Shown piece after piece: positions 9,481 to 17,964 of a DNA stretch of 64,000 bases. The position numbers were made by a program, and so were the translations under genes. This stretch comes from an uncultured Flavobacteriaceae bacterium (lineage in GTDB: Bacteria > Bacteroidota > Bacteroidia > Flavobacteriales > Flavobacteriaceae), in NCBI GenBank assembly GCA_937959395.1, contig CALGLR010000022.1, forward strand, positions 1-64,000. Direction: 5' to 3'. The notes beneath the pieces were generated by a model, which saw only the letters and a program-made list of their open reading frames with translations, had not been told where the DNA came from and did no database searches. Numbering within the stretch: the first letter of the stretch is position 1; each line of letters starts with the position of its first letter.

Positions 9481-10074
9481 TTATTTCTTATTTTTCTTAT
9501 CTAATTTATCACCTCCTGGTAAATCCATTTTGTTTGCTAACTTAGATATTTGATTTAAATCAATATCACCTGTAAAAGAAATAAGCACTGTTTCTATACT
9601 TCTCTTTTCACCATTTATATTAATATCTTGATCTTTCATTATAGCGTCTAATCCATTTACAAACATTAATAATTCGCTTACGTGATCTTCATCTTTACCT
9701 TCTTTAACATAGAATTTCACAACCATTCCTTCATCCTTAACTTCCATTAGTTCTTCTAAAGAATTTTTACGTTTATTTACCCAGCCAGCAATATCAGATG
9801 CTATTGTCTTATTATCTGTAGCCATTGTTTTAAAGCTAGTAATACTGTTTACCATATCTAAAAACTCTTGTGCTTCAGCATCCTCTGTATTAATGTCTAT
9901 TTTTGCTAGCATTTGAAACATTTTTGGTTTAATAGATACAAATGTTACATCATTATCATCGCTATATTTTTCAAATATCGAATTTTGTGCCATTGCAGTT
10001 AGCGGCATAAGTAATATTGCTAACACAAATAAAGTAAGGGTCTTTTTCATCATTTTTATATTTATCGTTTTCAT
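9481..10074 (-). CDS. DUF4252 domain protein, exported
   Basis: This second DUF4252 copy carries a Sec signal peptide (hydrophobic TLTLFVLAILLMPLTAMAQ) with no lipobox cysteine, so it would be soluble in the periplasm, unlike its lipoprotein neighbour. I choose the ATG at 10074 because it gives a normal signal peptide. An in-frame start at 10125 would add 17 residues (beginning MQQFISILKLL) and touch the upstream gene. Typical elements are VTFVSIKPKMFQML and the ETVLISFTGDIDLNQIS segment. It ends in a lysine-rich tail (GGDKLDKKNKK). It belongs to the same operon as the sigma factor; the function is unknown. Confidence 0.82.
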   Translation of the reverse strand: MKTINIKMMKKTLTLFVLAILLMPLTAMAQNSIFEKYSDDNDVTFVSIKPKMFQMLAKIDINTEDAEAQEFLDMVNSITSFKTMATDNKTIASDIAGWVNKRKNSLEELMEVKDEGMVVKFYVKEGKDEDHVSELLMFVNGLDAIMKDQDININGEKRSIETVLISFTGDIDLNQISKLANKMDLPGGDKLDKKNKK

Positions 10075-10126
10075 AATTGTCGTTTTAATTGTTAATAATT
10101 TTAAAATGCTTATAAATTGTTGCATT

Positions 10127-10609
10127 CTATTTTTTAAATATTCGGTTTAAAGGTTTATTCATATCTCCAAGATATTCAAGCTGTGTTCCTGCATTTTCTA
10201 ACTGTCCTAAATAAGAAACTTGTCTAGTCCCTTTATTAAATACATTAGAAACTAGTTGCAATGATTCTCTAACCTCGTTTAAGGCCAATTGTTTTTCATT
10301 TTCGCTATAGGTTCCTAACTCTTCTTGAGAAATTTTTGTATTATTAAAATACATTCCAAACATAAGAACTGCTACTGCTGCGACTGATAACCATTTGTAG
10401 TTAAAAACTTTTTTAGTTGTTAATGGTACGTCTTTAGTGAACTGTTCTTGTTGGTTTACCAAAAAATAGCCAAATAATGGTTTATACATTTCTAAATGCG
10501 GCGCTACAGTTTCTTGCGAAAAATAGTCTTTTAACTGCTGCTCTTCTTTTAGAGTCGTTTCTCCATTATCGTACTTTTCTAGTAATTTTTCTATATTATT
10601 TAATACCAT
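10127..10609 (-). CDS. Small single-pass membrane protein, probable anti-sigma factor
   Basis: The 160-residue protein has a cytoplasmic N-terminal part (about 1-70) with the short helical start NNIEKLLEKYDNGETTLKEEQQLKDYF. One transmembrane helix follows (about 82-97, WLSVAAVAVLMFGMYF), then a small periplasmic tail. The start overlaps the 3' end of the sigma-factor gene by 14 bases, a sign of translational coupling. Position, topology and the N-terminal helix pattern fit an anti-sigma factor for the adjacent ECF protein, but I cannot see the zinc-binding ZAS motif. The function is therefore inferred from context. Confidence 0.68.
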   Translation of the reverse strand: MVLNNIEKLLEKYDNGETTLKEEQQLKDYFSQETVAPHLEMYKPLFGYFLVNQQEQFTKDVPLTTKKVFNYKWLSVAAVAVLMFGMYFNNTKISQEELGTYSENEKQLALNEVRESLQLVSNVFNKGTRQVSYLGQLENAGTQLEYLGDMNKPLNRIFKK

Positions 10610-11105
10610 AGTTATGTGTATTAGTTAATTGTTGTCTTATTGTTTTTCTTGCTCGAGATAATGTAACTCTTATTGTTGCTTCGCTCATATCTAGCATTTT
10701 AGCGATTTCTTTAAATTCATATTGTTCTATATCTCTTAATTGTATAATCATTTTTTGTTGTTCTGGTAACTCTTCTATTATTTTCCCAACCCAATCAATA
10801 CTATCATTAAGCTCTACTTGTTTTTGTAGCGCTACGTTATGATCTTGATAGTTACTGTGCACTATTTTTAAATTCTGTGCTTGCTTAGATTTTAACTTAT
10901 CAAAACAAAAATTCTTTGTCATCGTCATAGAAAAAGCTTCAACATTCTTATAATCTGCTATTTTCTTATTATTTGCCCATAACTTTAACAATACATCTTG
11001 AGTAGCATCTTCAGCTTCTTCTGTAGAAACTAAAAGTCGTTTTGCTAGTCTAAAGACTTTATCTTTAAAAGGCATTACAATATTTAAAAATTCTGCCTGC
11101 GTCAT
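10596..11105 (-). CDS. ECF-type RNA polymerase sigma-70 factor
   Basis: The 169-residue protein has the two ECF domains. Sigma region 2 (about residues 10-75) includes EEAEDATQDVLLKLWAN and MTKNFCFDKLK. Region 4 (about 110-160) contains ELPEQQKMIIQLRDIEQY and the helix-turn-helix LDMSEATIRVTLSRARKTI. There is no extra regulatory domain. The downstream gene overlaps it by 14 bases and encodes a probable membrane anti-sigma factor; two DUF4252 genes follow. A TGTAAC / GTCGTC pair lies upstream and may be its own promoter. The inducing signal is unknown. Confidence 0.93.
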   Translation of the reverse strand: MTQAEFLNIVMPFKDKVFRLAKRLLVSTEEAEDATQDVLLKLWANNKKIADYKNVEAFSMTMTKNFCFDKLKSKQAQNLKIVHSNYQDHNVALQKQVELNDSIDWVGKIIEELPEQQKMIIQLRDIEQYEFKEIAKMLDMSEATIRVTLSRARKTIRQQLTNTHNYGIK

Positions 11106-11157
11106 TTTTTGGTTTGGTTGTGGTTAATAAAGGGTATTATTCGCTTTATGTTATTAC

Positions 11158-11183
11158 GACGACTGACTTTTAGTTTTGTTACA
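11158..11183 (-). promoter_or_regulatory. Predicted ECF-type autoregulatory promoter
   Basis: On the minus strand TGTAAC (11178-11183) and GTCGTC (11158-11163) are separated by 14 bases, about 53 bases before the sigma-factor ATG. ECF sigma factors usually recognise an AAC-containing -35 element and a CGTC-like -10 element, so this pair fits an autoregulated promoter. It is distinct from the TAnnTTTG box of the primary flavobacterial sigma factor. Recognition by this particular sigma factor is inference. Confidence 0.48.
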
Positions 11184-11360
11184 AAAAATTTTTAAAACAA
11201 AATAAAGTCCTTATTTTTAGTGTTGCTATAACTAAGCTAATTGAAAGACATTAATCTAATATACGACTGATAGTTTATAGCCATTCAAAATATTATCAAT
11301 ATAAAGTAAGAACTTACGGAAGCTAGCTTTTGATATAAGTCTACTAAAACTTTTTTTTAT

Positions 11361-12779
11361 ATGAAAAATTTAAAATTTACAATCCTTATAATTACGGCAT
11401 TAGTATTAACTAGTTGTTTTAGTGATCGAGACGATAATATAATTTCTGCTAGTGAGATTAATGATTTTATTTGGAAAGGAATGAATGTGGCCTATTTATA
11501 TAAGGACGATATTTCAGATTTAGCAAATGATCGTTTTTCTTCAGATGAAGAGTATGCAAATTATTTAAATGGCTTTGATGATCCTGAATTACTATTTGAA
11601 AGTTTAATATATAATCGTGAAACTGTAGATCGGTTTAGTTGGATAGTTGATGACTATTTAGCATTAGAACAGCAATTTCAAGGTGTAACATTATCTAATG
11701 GTATGGAATTTAGTCTTAGACAAGTAACTCCAAATAGTAACGATGTTTTTGGTTACGTACGTTATGTTTTACCTGGTACAAGTGCAGAAAGTGCTGGTTT
11801 ACAAAGAGGGGCTATTTTTTCAGGTATTAATGGTACCTCTTTAACTGTCGATAATTTTAGAAGTTTATTAACTCCAGACGCATATACGATTAATTTGGCT
11901 ACTTATGATGACAATGGTACTCCTGAACGTGATGATGATTCCGTTACTCCATTAACAGATACAGTAAGCTTAACCAAAACACCATACACAGAAAACCCAA
12001 TTCTAATTAATTCGGTATTAAACGTAAATGGTAGTAATGTAGGTTATTTAATGTACAATGGATTTACAAGAACTGACGCCTTTGAAACTGAATTAAAAAA
12101 TGTATTTGCCAATTTTAAAGCCAATAATGTAACAGATCTAGTATTAGATTTAAGATATAATCCAGGTGGCTCAGTAGGTACCGCGACTCTATTAGGAAGC
12201 CTTATTACCGGACAATTTACAGGAGAAGTCTATTCGAAACTCATATACAATAGTGGATTACAAGCAAATAATACAGATTTCAATTTCTCAAATGAAGGAG
12301 GCAATAGTCTAAATTTAGATAAAGTTTATGTTTTAGCAACGGGATCTTCAGCTTCTGCAAGTGAATTAATAATTAATAGTTTGGGGGAATACATTGATGT
12401 CATCCATATAGGAACAAAAACTGTAGGAAAATCTCAAGCATCTGTAACGTTATATGATTCTCCAGATTTTTCAAGAAACGATGTAAGTTTACTACATACC
12501 TATGCAATGCAGCCGTTAGTTGCGATATCAAAAAACAAAAATGATGGTGTAGTGCCTTCTGATGGTATAATTCCAGATACAGAAGTAAGCGAATCCATAT
12601 CTAATTTGGGAGTTTTAGGAGCTATTAATGAACCTTTATTAGCTGAAGCCTTATTTCAAATTGAGAACACATTTCGTTCTCCTAATTCTTATCAAAACCA
12701 ACCAGAATATCTTGTTGGAGATAGTAACGATTTTAAACCTTTAAGAAAGGAAATGTATATCGATATAAATTTCAAATAA
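11361..12779 (+). CDS. S41 family C-terminal-processing-type peptidase, lipoprotein
   Basis: This 472-residue protein has a lipobox (ALVLTSC, Cys about residue 19), so it is membrane-anchored on the outside of the inner membrane or at the outer membrane. A PDZ-like domain covers about residues 105-210 (PGTSAESAGLQRGAIFSGING). The S41 catalytic domain follows: DLRYNPGGSV, then TGSSASASE (327-335) with probable nucleophile S332 and general base K357 in GTKTVGKS. The 25-residue spacing equals that of Tsp/CtpA enzymes. Family members degrade or process envelope proteins. The gene is isolated, between a divergent sigma operon and a bidirectional terminator. Confidence 0.9.
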   Translation: MKNLKFTILIITALVLTSCFSDRDDNIISASEINDFIWKGMNVAYLYKDDISDLANDRFSSDEEYANYLNGFDDPELLFESLIYNRETVDRFSWIVDDYLALEQQFQGVTLSNGMEFSLRQVTPNSNDVFGYVRYVLPGTSAESAGLQRGAIFSGINGTSLTVDNFRSLLTPDAYTINLATYDDNGTPERDDDSVTPLTDTVSLTKTPYTENPILINSVLNVNGSNVGYLMYNGFTRTDAFETELKNVFANFKANNVTDLVLDLRYNPGGSVGTATLLGSLITGQFTGEVYSKLIYNSGLQANNTDFNFSNEGGNSLNLDKVYVLATGSSASASELIINSLGEYIDVIHIGTKTVGKSQASVTLYDSPDFSRNDVSLLHTYAMQPLVAISKNKNDGVVPSDGIIPDTEVSESISNLGVLGAINEPLLAEALFQIENTFRSPNSYQNQPEYLVGDSNDFKPLRKEMYIDINFK

Positions 12780-12852
12780 TATTATATACCATAAGTCGAA
12801 ATACTGGATCTGACGTAATTTTCTTAAATCGAACTCGCGTTATAATATATAT

Positions 12853-12894
12853 AAAACAAAAAAGACTTGCTTTTCAGCAAGTCTTTTTTGTTTT
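12853..12894. terminator. Bidirectional rho-independent terminator
   Basis: Eighteen-base arms (AAAACAAAAAAGACTTGC and its complement) with a six-base loop lie between the convergent S41 peptidase and yajC genes. A and T runs flank the GC core on both sides, so it should work in both directions. Confidence 0.88.
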
Positions 12895-12909
12895 GAAAAA
12901 TATATCGTT

Positions 12910-13206
12910 TTATTTCTCTACTTTTTTTGGTGCATTTAACGTTTTACTCATCTCTAAAGAAATAGCAGAACGGTCATACTTTAGTTTGCCAGACATGGTC
13001 TCTAGAATACAGCTACCATCTTTTTCGTTAATTTCGAAAATTTTACCATGCAAACCACTTTTAGTAATTACTTTATCACCTCGCTTTAACTCGGCAGCAA
13101 ATTTCTTTTCTTGTTTTGCGCGTTTCATTTGTGGTGCAATCATAAAAAAATAGACCACTACAAACATGGCAAGCATTGGCCACGCGCTTAAAATCCCTTC
13201 GCTCAT
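12910..13206 (-). CDS. yajC: Preprotein translocase accessory subunit YajC
   Basis: The 98-residue protein has a single transmembrane helix (about residues 9-26, PMLAMFVVVYFFMIAPQ) and then the conserved cytoplasmic QMKRAKQEKKFAAELKRGDKVITKSGLHGKI block. YajC binds SecDF and supports Sec-dependent protein export. The ATG overlaps the stop of the preceding DUF1573 gene by one base, so the two are translationally coupled. nusB and the DUF1573 gene precede it on the same strand, an arrangement often seen in Flavobacteriia. Confidence 0.95.
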   Translation of the reverse strand: MSEGILSAWPMLAMFVVVYFFMIAPQMKRAKQEKKFAAELKRGDKVITKSGLHGKIFEINEKDGSCILETMSGKLKYDRSAISLEMSKTLNAPKKVEK

Positions 13207-13694
13207 TATTGTATCACTGGGCTTGTAGGGTTCTTTGCAGGTGCATTAGGATCTGGCTTTACAAAAGCAGTAATCTTAACAACTTCTTTCCCTCCTTGAG
13301 TATTAGCAGTAACTGTAACTGCTTTAGAAACTTTATTAGTTCCTTTACCGTTAAACTTTACTGTAAAACTTCCCGATGCTCCAGGAGCTAAAGGTTCTTT
13401 AGTCCAATCTTGAGGAATAGTACACCCACAAGAACTTTTAATATTTGTTATAACTAAAGGAGCTTCTCCTGTATTTTTATAATTAAATACCGTTTCTACA
13501 TTTGTTCCAGATATTATTTCGCCAAAATCATGTTCTTTTTTATCGAACTCAATCACAGGGAATTTAGATGAATTAGCATCTCTAGTAGCCGCTGCTGCTA
13601 CATTACTTTCATCAATTTTTTTTGTTGCATCTTCTTTACAAGATGTAAATGCTATTAGGCAAACCGCACTAAGCATTAAAAATACTTTTTTCAT
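13206..13694 (-). CDS. DUF1573 domain lipoprotein
   Basis: The 162-residue protein starts with a lipoprotein signal peptide (VCLIAFTSC, Cys about residue 19). The mature domain (about 48-148) is a DUF1573 beta-sandwich of the ASPM-SPD-2-Hydin/abnormal-spindle type: KKEHDFGEI, VFNYKNTGEAPLVI, the conserved SSCGCTIP motif and a LAPGASGSFTVKF strand. Its role is unknown but it is widespread in Bacteroidota envelopes. It lies 62 bases downstream of nusB and overlaps yajC by one base. A proline- and asparagine-rich tail (about 148-162) follows the domain. Confidence 0.88.
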   Translation of the reverse strand: MKKVFLMLSAVCLIAFTSCKEDATKKIDESNVAAAATRDANSSKFPVIEFDKKEHDFGEIISGTNVETVFNYKNTGEAPLVITNIKSSCGCTIPQDWTKEPLAPGASGSFTVKFNGKGTNKVSKAVTVTANTQGGKEVVKITAFVKPDPNAPAKNPTSPVIQ

Positions 13695-13756
13695 AATTTT
13701 AATTTATTTATTGGGTATTTATTGTATTGATTCGTAAAAATAAGAATAATTTTGAA

Positions 13757-14701
13757 TTACATCAACCCTCTTCCAACTTTATTCAGTTTTCCTTTTTCTT
13801 GATATTCTTTAACTAATTTATCTAAAATACCATTAATAAAGATACTACTTTTTGGTGTTGAGTATTCTTTTGAGATCTCTAAATACTCATTTATAGTCAC
13901 TTTAGTGGGGATTGACGGGAAGTTTTGTAGTTCGCAAATTGCCATTTTTAACAATACATAATCAATATTTGCTATTCGTTCTGAATCCCAATTCTTAGTT
14001 TTTTCAGCAATTTCAGTTGCTAAAATAGATTGGTTTAATAATGTTTTCTTAAATAACTTTATAGCATATTCTTTATCTTCAATGTCTTTATACAATAAAG
14101 GCGTAAAATAAGATTCTAAATTTGACTCTTTAACTTTTTTAAAGTTTTTGAGTATAAATGTATTCACCGTAGGTAAATCATCTAACCAAGTTAAATTTTT
14201 ATCTTCTATATAATCGTAAAGTTTATCGTTAGGTGCAATAATTTCTTTAAAAATTGAAATTACAAATTCTTTATCCTTTTTAAAGTCTGAAGTCTTTGTT
14301 TGCATGTATTCCGAATAAATGACACTAGTAACAATTGCTTTAAAAAGCACTTCTACATACTCATTATCTAGATCCCAATTCCTTATTTTATATTTCTCAA
14401 ATTCTTTTAACAGCTTCTCATTACCTCTAATTAGCTGCATTAATTCATTATTAATAAACTTTCTATTAGGATCTTTATCTTCTTTTGTTGCTAGATGCTT
14501 TTTTTGAGACTTCTCAAGATGGCTTTCTGCTTTTTTGTGTATTTCTATTAATAAAGACATAATTAATAGATATAAATTATACATATTATCTATGCTATAC
14601 ATCAAGAACTTTTGGTCTTTACTAAAATCATCGCTTTCACTTCCGCTAAAAGCGTAAAGTACTTGCATTACTTTAACTCTAATGTGTCTTCTACTTAACA
14701 T
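13757..14701 (-). CDS. nusB: Transcription antitermination factor NusB, elongated form
   Basis: NusB forms a complex with NusE (S10) on boxA RNA and promotes rRNA antitermination. The protein begins with MLSRRHIRVKVMQVLYAF, typical of NusB, and its C-terminal part (about residues 200-300) contains the canonical helices ILATEIAEKTKNWDSERIANIDYVLLKMAICEL, FPSIPTKVTINEYLEISK and IFINGILDKLV. At 314 residues it is about twice the length of E. coli NusB because of a long lysine-rich helical insertion (about 40-195). This longer form is normal in Bacteroidota. It is the first gene of the nusB-DUF1573-yajC group. Confidence 0.93.
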   Translation of the reverse strand: MLSRRHIRVKVMQVLYAFSGSESDDFSKDQKFLMYSIDNMYNLYLLIMSLLIEIHKKAESHLEKSQKKHLATKEDKDPNRKFINNELMQLIRGNEKLLKEFEKYKIRNWDLDNEYVEVLFKAIVTSVIYSEYMQTKTSDFKKDKEFVISIFKEIIAPNDKLYDYIEDKNLTWLDDLPTVNTFILKNFKKVKESNLESYFTPLLYKDIEDKEYAIKLFKKTLLNQSILATEIAEKTKNWDSERIANIDYVLLKMAICELQNFPSIPTKVTINEYLEISKEYSTPKSSIFINGILDKLVKEYQEKGKLNKVGRGLM

Positions 14702-14736
14702 TCTATTACAAAGAACTTTTAATATTTATAAAAAAT

Positions 14737-14764
14737 AAGGCGAAAGTTAAAAAACTTTCGCCTT
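14737..14764 (-). terminator. Rho-independent terminator of the leucine dehydrogenase gene
   Basis: Twelve-base perfect arms (AAGGCGAAAGTT and complement) enclose a four-base loop. On the minus strand it is followed by a T run. It lies 27 bases beyond the stop of the dehydrogenase gene and separates it from nusB. Confidence 0.87.
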
Positions 14765-14790
14765 GCAAAAATACTACTTTTTATGAATAC

Positions 14791-15897
14791 CTAAGAATTC
14801 ATATTCTCTTTTTTTCTTGTTTCGATTCTTTCTTGAGCAACTTTTAATGCTGCTTCTTGAGTCGTTACACCATTTTTGTCTGCGTTTGTTAAAATTTCTA
14901 ACGTTGTATTATAAATATTTTCGGTCTTACGCATTATTTCAGTTTTACCATAACCTTCTAATTCAGCATATACATTAATAATACCTCCTGCATTAATTAA
15001 AAAATCTGGTGCATAAACAATACCTTTTTCTTGTAATGTTTTTCCATGTCTAGCTTCTTCAGCTAATTGATTATTAGCAGCTCCTGCAATAATTTTTGCT
15101 TGTATTTTATTTATAGTATCATCATTTATCGTTGCTCCTAAAGCACAAGGTGCATAAATATCTACATTTTCACTGTAAACGTCGTTACCTTTATAAATTG
15201 ATGCTCCGTATTTTTTACTTACAGCTTCTAATCGTTCTTGGTTAATATCACTAATTACAACTTTAGCACCTTCGTTAGTTAAATGTTCTACTAAAGATTC
15301 TCCTACATGTCCTATACCTTGAACTAAAACTGATTTATCTTCTAAAACATCACTGCCAAACTTAAATTTGGCTGCAGCTTTCATTCCCATAAAAACACCA
15401 TAAGCAGTAATTGGAGATGGGTTACCAGATCCTCCTCTAGATTCAGAGATACCAGTAACATATGGTGTTACATCTCTAACTAAATCCATATCACTAGTTT
15501 CCATTCCAACATCTTCAGCTGTAATATACTTACCTCCAAGTGAATGTACAAACTCACCAAAACGTTTCATTAACTCTGGTGTTTTTTGTGTTTTAGCATC
15601 TCCAATAATTACAGCTTTACCTCCTCCAAGGTTTAATCCTGTAATTGCAGATTTAAATGTCATACCACGAGATAAACGTAATACATCATTTAATGCTTCC
15701 CATTCGTTATTATATTGCCACATTCTAGTACCACCTAAAGCTGGTCCTAAGACTGTATTATGAATACCAATAATTGCTTTTAATCCTGTATCTTTGTCAT
15801 TGCAGAATACAATTTGTTCGTGATCATCATATGATAATTGTCCAAAAACTGGGTCCATTTTTTTTAGATCGTTTGCTTTAATTACTTCTGAAGTCAT
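14791..15897 (-). CDS. Leucine/valine (Glu/Leu/Phe/Val family) dehydrogenase
   Basis: The 368-residue enzyme would interconvert a branched-chain amino acid and its 2-oxo acid with NAD. The N-terminal domain carries the GPALGGTRMW and LGGGKAVIIGD motifs; the lysine of the latter is the catalytic/ammonium-site lysine of the family. AEDVGMETSDMDLV follows, then a Rossmann domain with VQGIGHVGESL (about residues 191-201). The length is typical of Leu/Val dehydrogenase (about 365) rather than Glu dehydrogenase (about 420-450). It is monocistronic, with its own promoter match and terminator. Substrate preference cannot be read directly. Confidence 0.92.
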   Translation of the reverse strand: MTSEVIKANDLKKMDPVFGQLSYDDHEQIVFCNDKDTGLKAIIGIHNTVLGPALGGTRMWQYNNEWEALNDVLRLSRGMTFKSAITGLNLGGGKAVIIGDAKTQKTPELMKRFGEFVHSLGGKYITAEDVGMETSDMDLVRDVTPYVTGISESRGGSGNPSPITAYGVFMGMKAAAKFKFGSDVLEDKSVLVQGIGHVGESLVEHLTNEGAKVVISDINQERLEAVSKKYGASIYKGNDVYSENVDIYAPCALGATINDDTINKIQAKIIAGAANNQLAEEARHGKTLQEKGIVYAPDFLINAGGIINVYAELEGYGKTEIMRKTENIYNTTLEILTNADKNGVTTQEAALKVAQERIETRKKENMNS

Positions 15898-15953
15898 TTA
15901 GTTGGAGTTAGTTATTAAGTTCGTGAAATTAAGGAATTGTTAAAAACAATGGC

Positions 15954-15985
15954 CAAAATTAATCTAATATTAGTATTTATGCAAA
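15954..15985 (-). promoter_or_regulatory. Predicted flavobacterial promoter of the leucine dehydrogenase gene
   Basis: On the minus strand a -33 element TTTG (15982-15985) is followed after 20 bases by TAATTTTG (15954-15961), matching TAnnTTTG. The start codon at 15897 lies about 57 bases downstream. Both elements and a spacing within the known 17-23 range are present. Confidence 0.62.
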
Positions 15986-16044
15986 AAAATTAACGTTTAA
16001 ATACAGAGATGCTAATATCAAAATCAATTTGTCAGATTCTATAA

Positions 16045-17802
16045 ATGAAAGAATTAAAACACTTAAATAAATATTTTTTTAAATATAGAAAACGTATTAT
16101 AATTGGTATAATAATTACTATTGTTTCAAAACTATTTACTGTATTTGTACCTAAACTTATTGGTTCTACAATAGATATAGTAAATAATCAAATTGAAAAT
16201 CCTGAAAAAGATATCTCCTTTTTTAAAAGTGAAATATTAGAGAATATCTTTTTAATTGTTGGAACTGCAGTAATTGCAGGTCTTCTTACTTTTTTAATGA
16301 GACAGACCATAATCAATGTTTCGCGTTATATTGAATTTGATTTAAAAAATGAGATTTATAAACACTATCAAGAACTTTCTCTTAATTTCTATAAAAAAAA
16401 TAGAACAGGAGATTTAATGAACCGTATTAGTGAAGATGTTCAAAAAGTTAGAATGTATGTTGGCCCAGCAATAATGTACAGTATTAACACCTTTACTTTA
16501 TTTATAGTTGTATTAGTTTTCATGTATAAACAAGCGCCATTATTAACGCTATACACCGTTATCCCCTTACCTATTTTATCTATTTTAATATATAAAATAA
16601 GTAAAGAAATACATAAACGCAGTACAATAACTCAGGAATATTTATCAAAATTATCAACTTTTACTCAAGAATCATTTAGCGGCATATCTGTAATAAAAGC
16701 TTATGGCATTGAGCAGCAAACTCAATATAAATTTAACGATTTATCACAAACTAGTAAAGAGAAACAATTAAGTTTAGTTCGTATTCAAGCCTTCTTTTTT
16801 CCAATGATGATTTTACTAATAGGGATTAGTAATATTATTGTTATTTACATAGGGGGAAAACAATATATAGCTGGTATTATTTCATTAGGAACCATTACCG
16901 AATTCATTATTTATGTAAATATGCTAACCTGGCCAGTAGCAACTGTAGGTTGGGTAACTTCTATTGTACAACAAGCTGAAGCTTCTCAAAAAAGAATTAA
17001 TGAGTTCTTAAAAAGTGAACCTGAAATTCAAAATTTAACACATTCCGAAACACCAATTAATGGTAATATTGAATTCGAACATGTTCATTTTACTTACGAT
17101 GATACTAATATTAATGCCTTGCAAGGCATTAGTTTTAAAGTGAAATCTGGAGAAACATTGGCTATTTTAGGTAAAACAGGATCTGGGAAATCTACTATTT
17201 TAGATCTTATTGGGAGATTATACGATATTAAAGACGGTGCCATTAAAATAGATGAAACTCTTATTCATAATCTAAATCTAAAAAATTTAAGAAATGATAT
17301 TGGTTATGTACCGCAAGATGCCTTTTTATTTAGTGACACTATTAACAATAATATAAAATTTGGAAAGGAAGACGCTACAAATGAAGAAGTTATTCTGGCT
17401 GCTAAAAATGCGCAAGTCCATAAAAACATTAATAAATTTAAAAATAAATATGAAACTGTTTTAGGAGAACGCGGTATTACGCTTTCTGGTGGCCAAAAAC
17501 AACGGGTTTCAATTGCTAGAGCAATTATTAAAAATCCAAAAATATTGTTGTTTGACGATTGTTTATCGGCAGTAGATACCGAGACTGAAGAAAAAATATT
17601 AAACAATCTTAGTGCTTTATCTAAAGGAAAAACAACAATAATTGTTAGTCATCGTGTTTCTTCCGCTAAAAATGCCGATCAAATTATTGTTTTAGATCAA
17701 GGAAAAATTGTTCAAAAAGGAACGCATCAAATACTTTTAAATGAAGAAGGGTATTATAAAGATTTATATCTAAAACAATTAAGTGAAACAGAAAAACAAT
17801 AA
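16045..17802 (+). CDS. ABC exporter, transmembrane domain fused to ATPase, with non-canonical Walker B
   Basis: This 585-residue half-transporter of the MsbA/MdlA type has six transmembrane helices (about 1-310) and a nucleotide-binding domain. Walker A is GKTGSGKST (376-384), the signature LSGGQ (480-484), and the H-loop His is H536. Walker B ends FDD, so the usual catalytic Glu is Asp at position 505 (D504-D505). This substitution is seen in MdlA-type and degenerate-site half-transporters that pair with a canonical partner, but no partner gene is adjacent. Substrate unknown; lipid, drug or peptide export are possible. No signal peptide. Confidence 0.92.
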   Translation: MKELKHLNKYFFKYRKRIIIGIIITIVSKLFTVFVPKLIGSTIDIVNNQIENPEKDISFFKSEILENIFLIVGTAVIAGLLTFLMRQTIINVSRYIEFDLKNEIYKHYQELSLNFYKKNRTGDLMNRISEDVQKVRMYVGPAIMYSINTFTLFIVVLVFMYKQAPLLTLYTVIPLPILSILIYKISKEIHKRSTITQEYLSKLSTFTQESFSGISVIKAYGIEQQTQYKFNDLSQTSKEKQLSLVRIQAFFFPMMILLIGISNIIVIYIGGKQYIAGIISLGTITEFIIYVNMLTWPVATVGWVTSIVQQAEASQKRINEFLKSEPEIQNLTHSETPINGNIEFEHVHFTYDDTNINALQGISFKVKSGETLAILGKTGSGKSTILDLIGRLYDIKDGAIKIDETLIHNLNLKNLRNDIGYVPQDAFLFSDTINNNIKFGKEDATNEEVILAAKNAQVHKNINKFKNKYETVLGERGITLSGGQKQRVSIARAIIKNPKILLFDDCLSAVDTETEEKILNNLSALSKGKTTIIVSHRVSSAKNADQIIVLDQGKIVQKGTHQILLNEEGYYKDLYLKQLSETEKQ

Positions 17803-17964
17803 CACCGTAACTCCTTCATTATAATATAACTTGAGCTATTTATTCGTTTTTAAATGATAATAGATTAAAAGAAAATTGATAATTTGTTGGTTGGTTCATA
17901 TTTTTTTTTGATTTTTGAGTATAATTTTATCAACACAATTAATTAATTTATATCACTATAAACT

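Noticed and set aside
17304-17606. 100-codon minus-strand frame inside the ABC exporter gene
   Set aside because: It is antisense to the ATPase signature and Walker B region, whose codons are clearly constrained on the plus strand.
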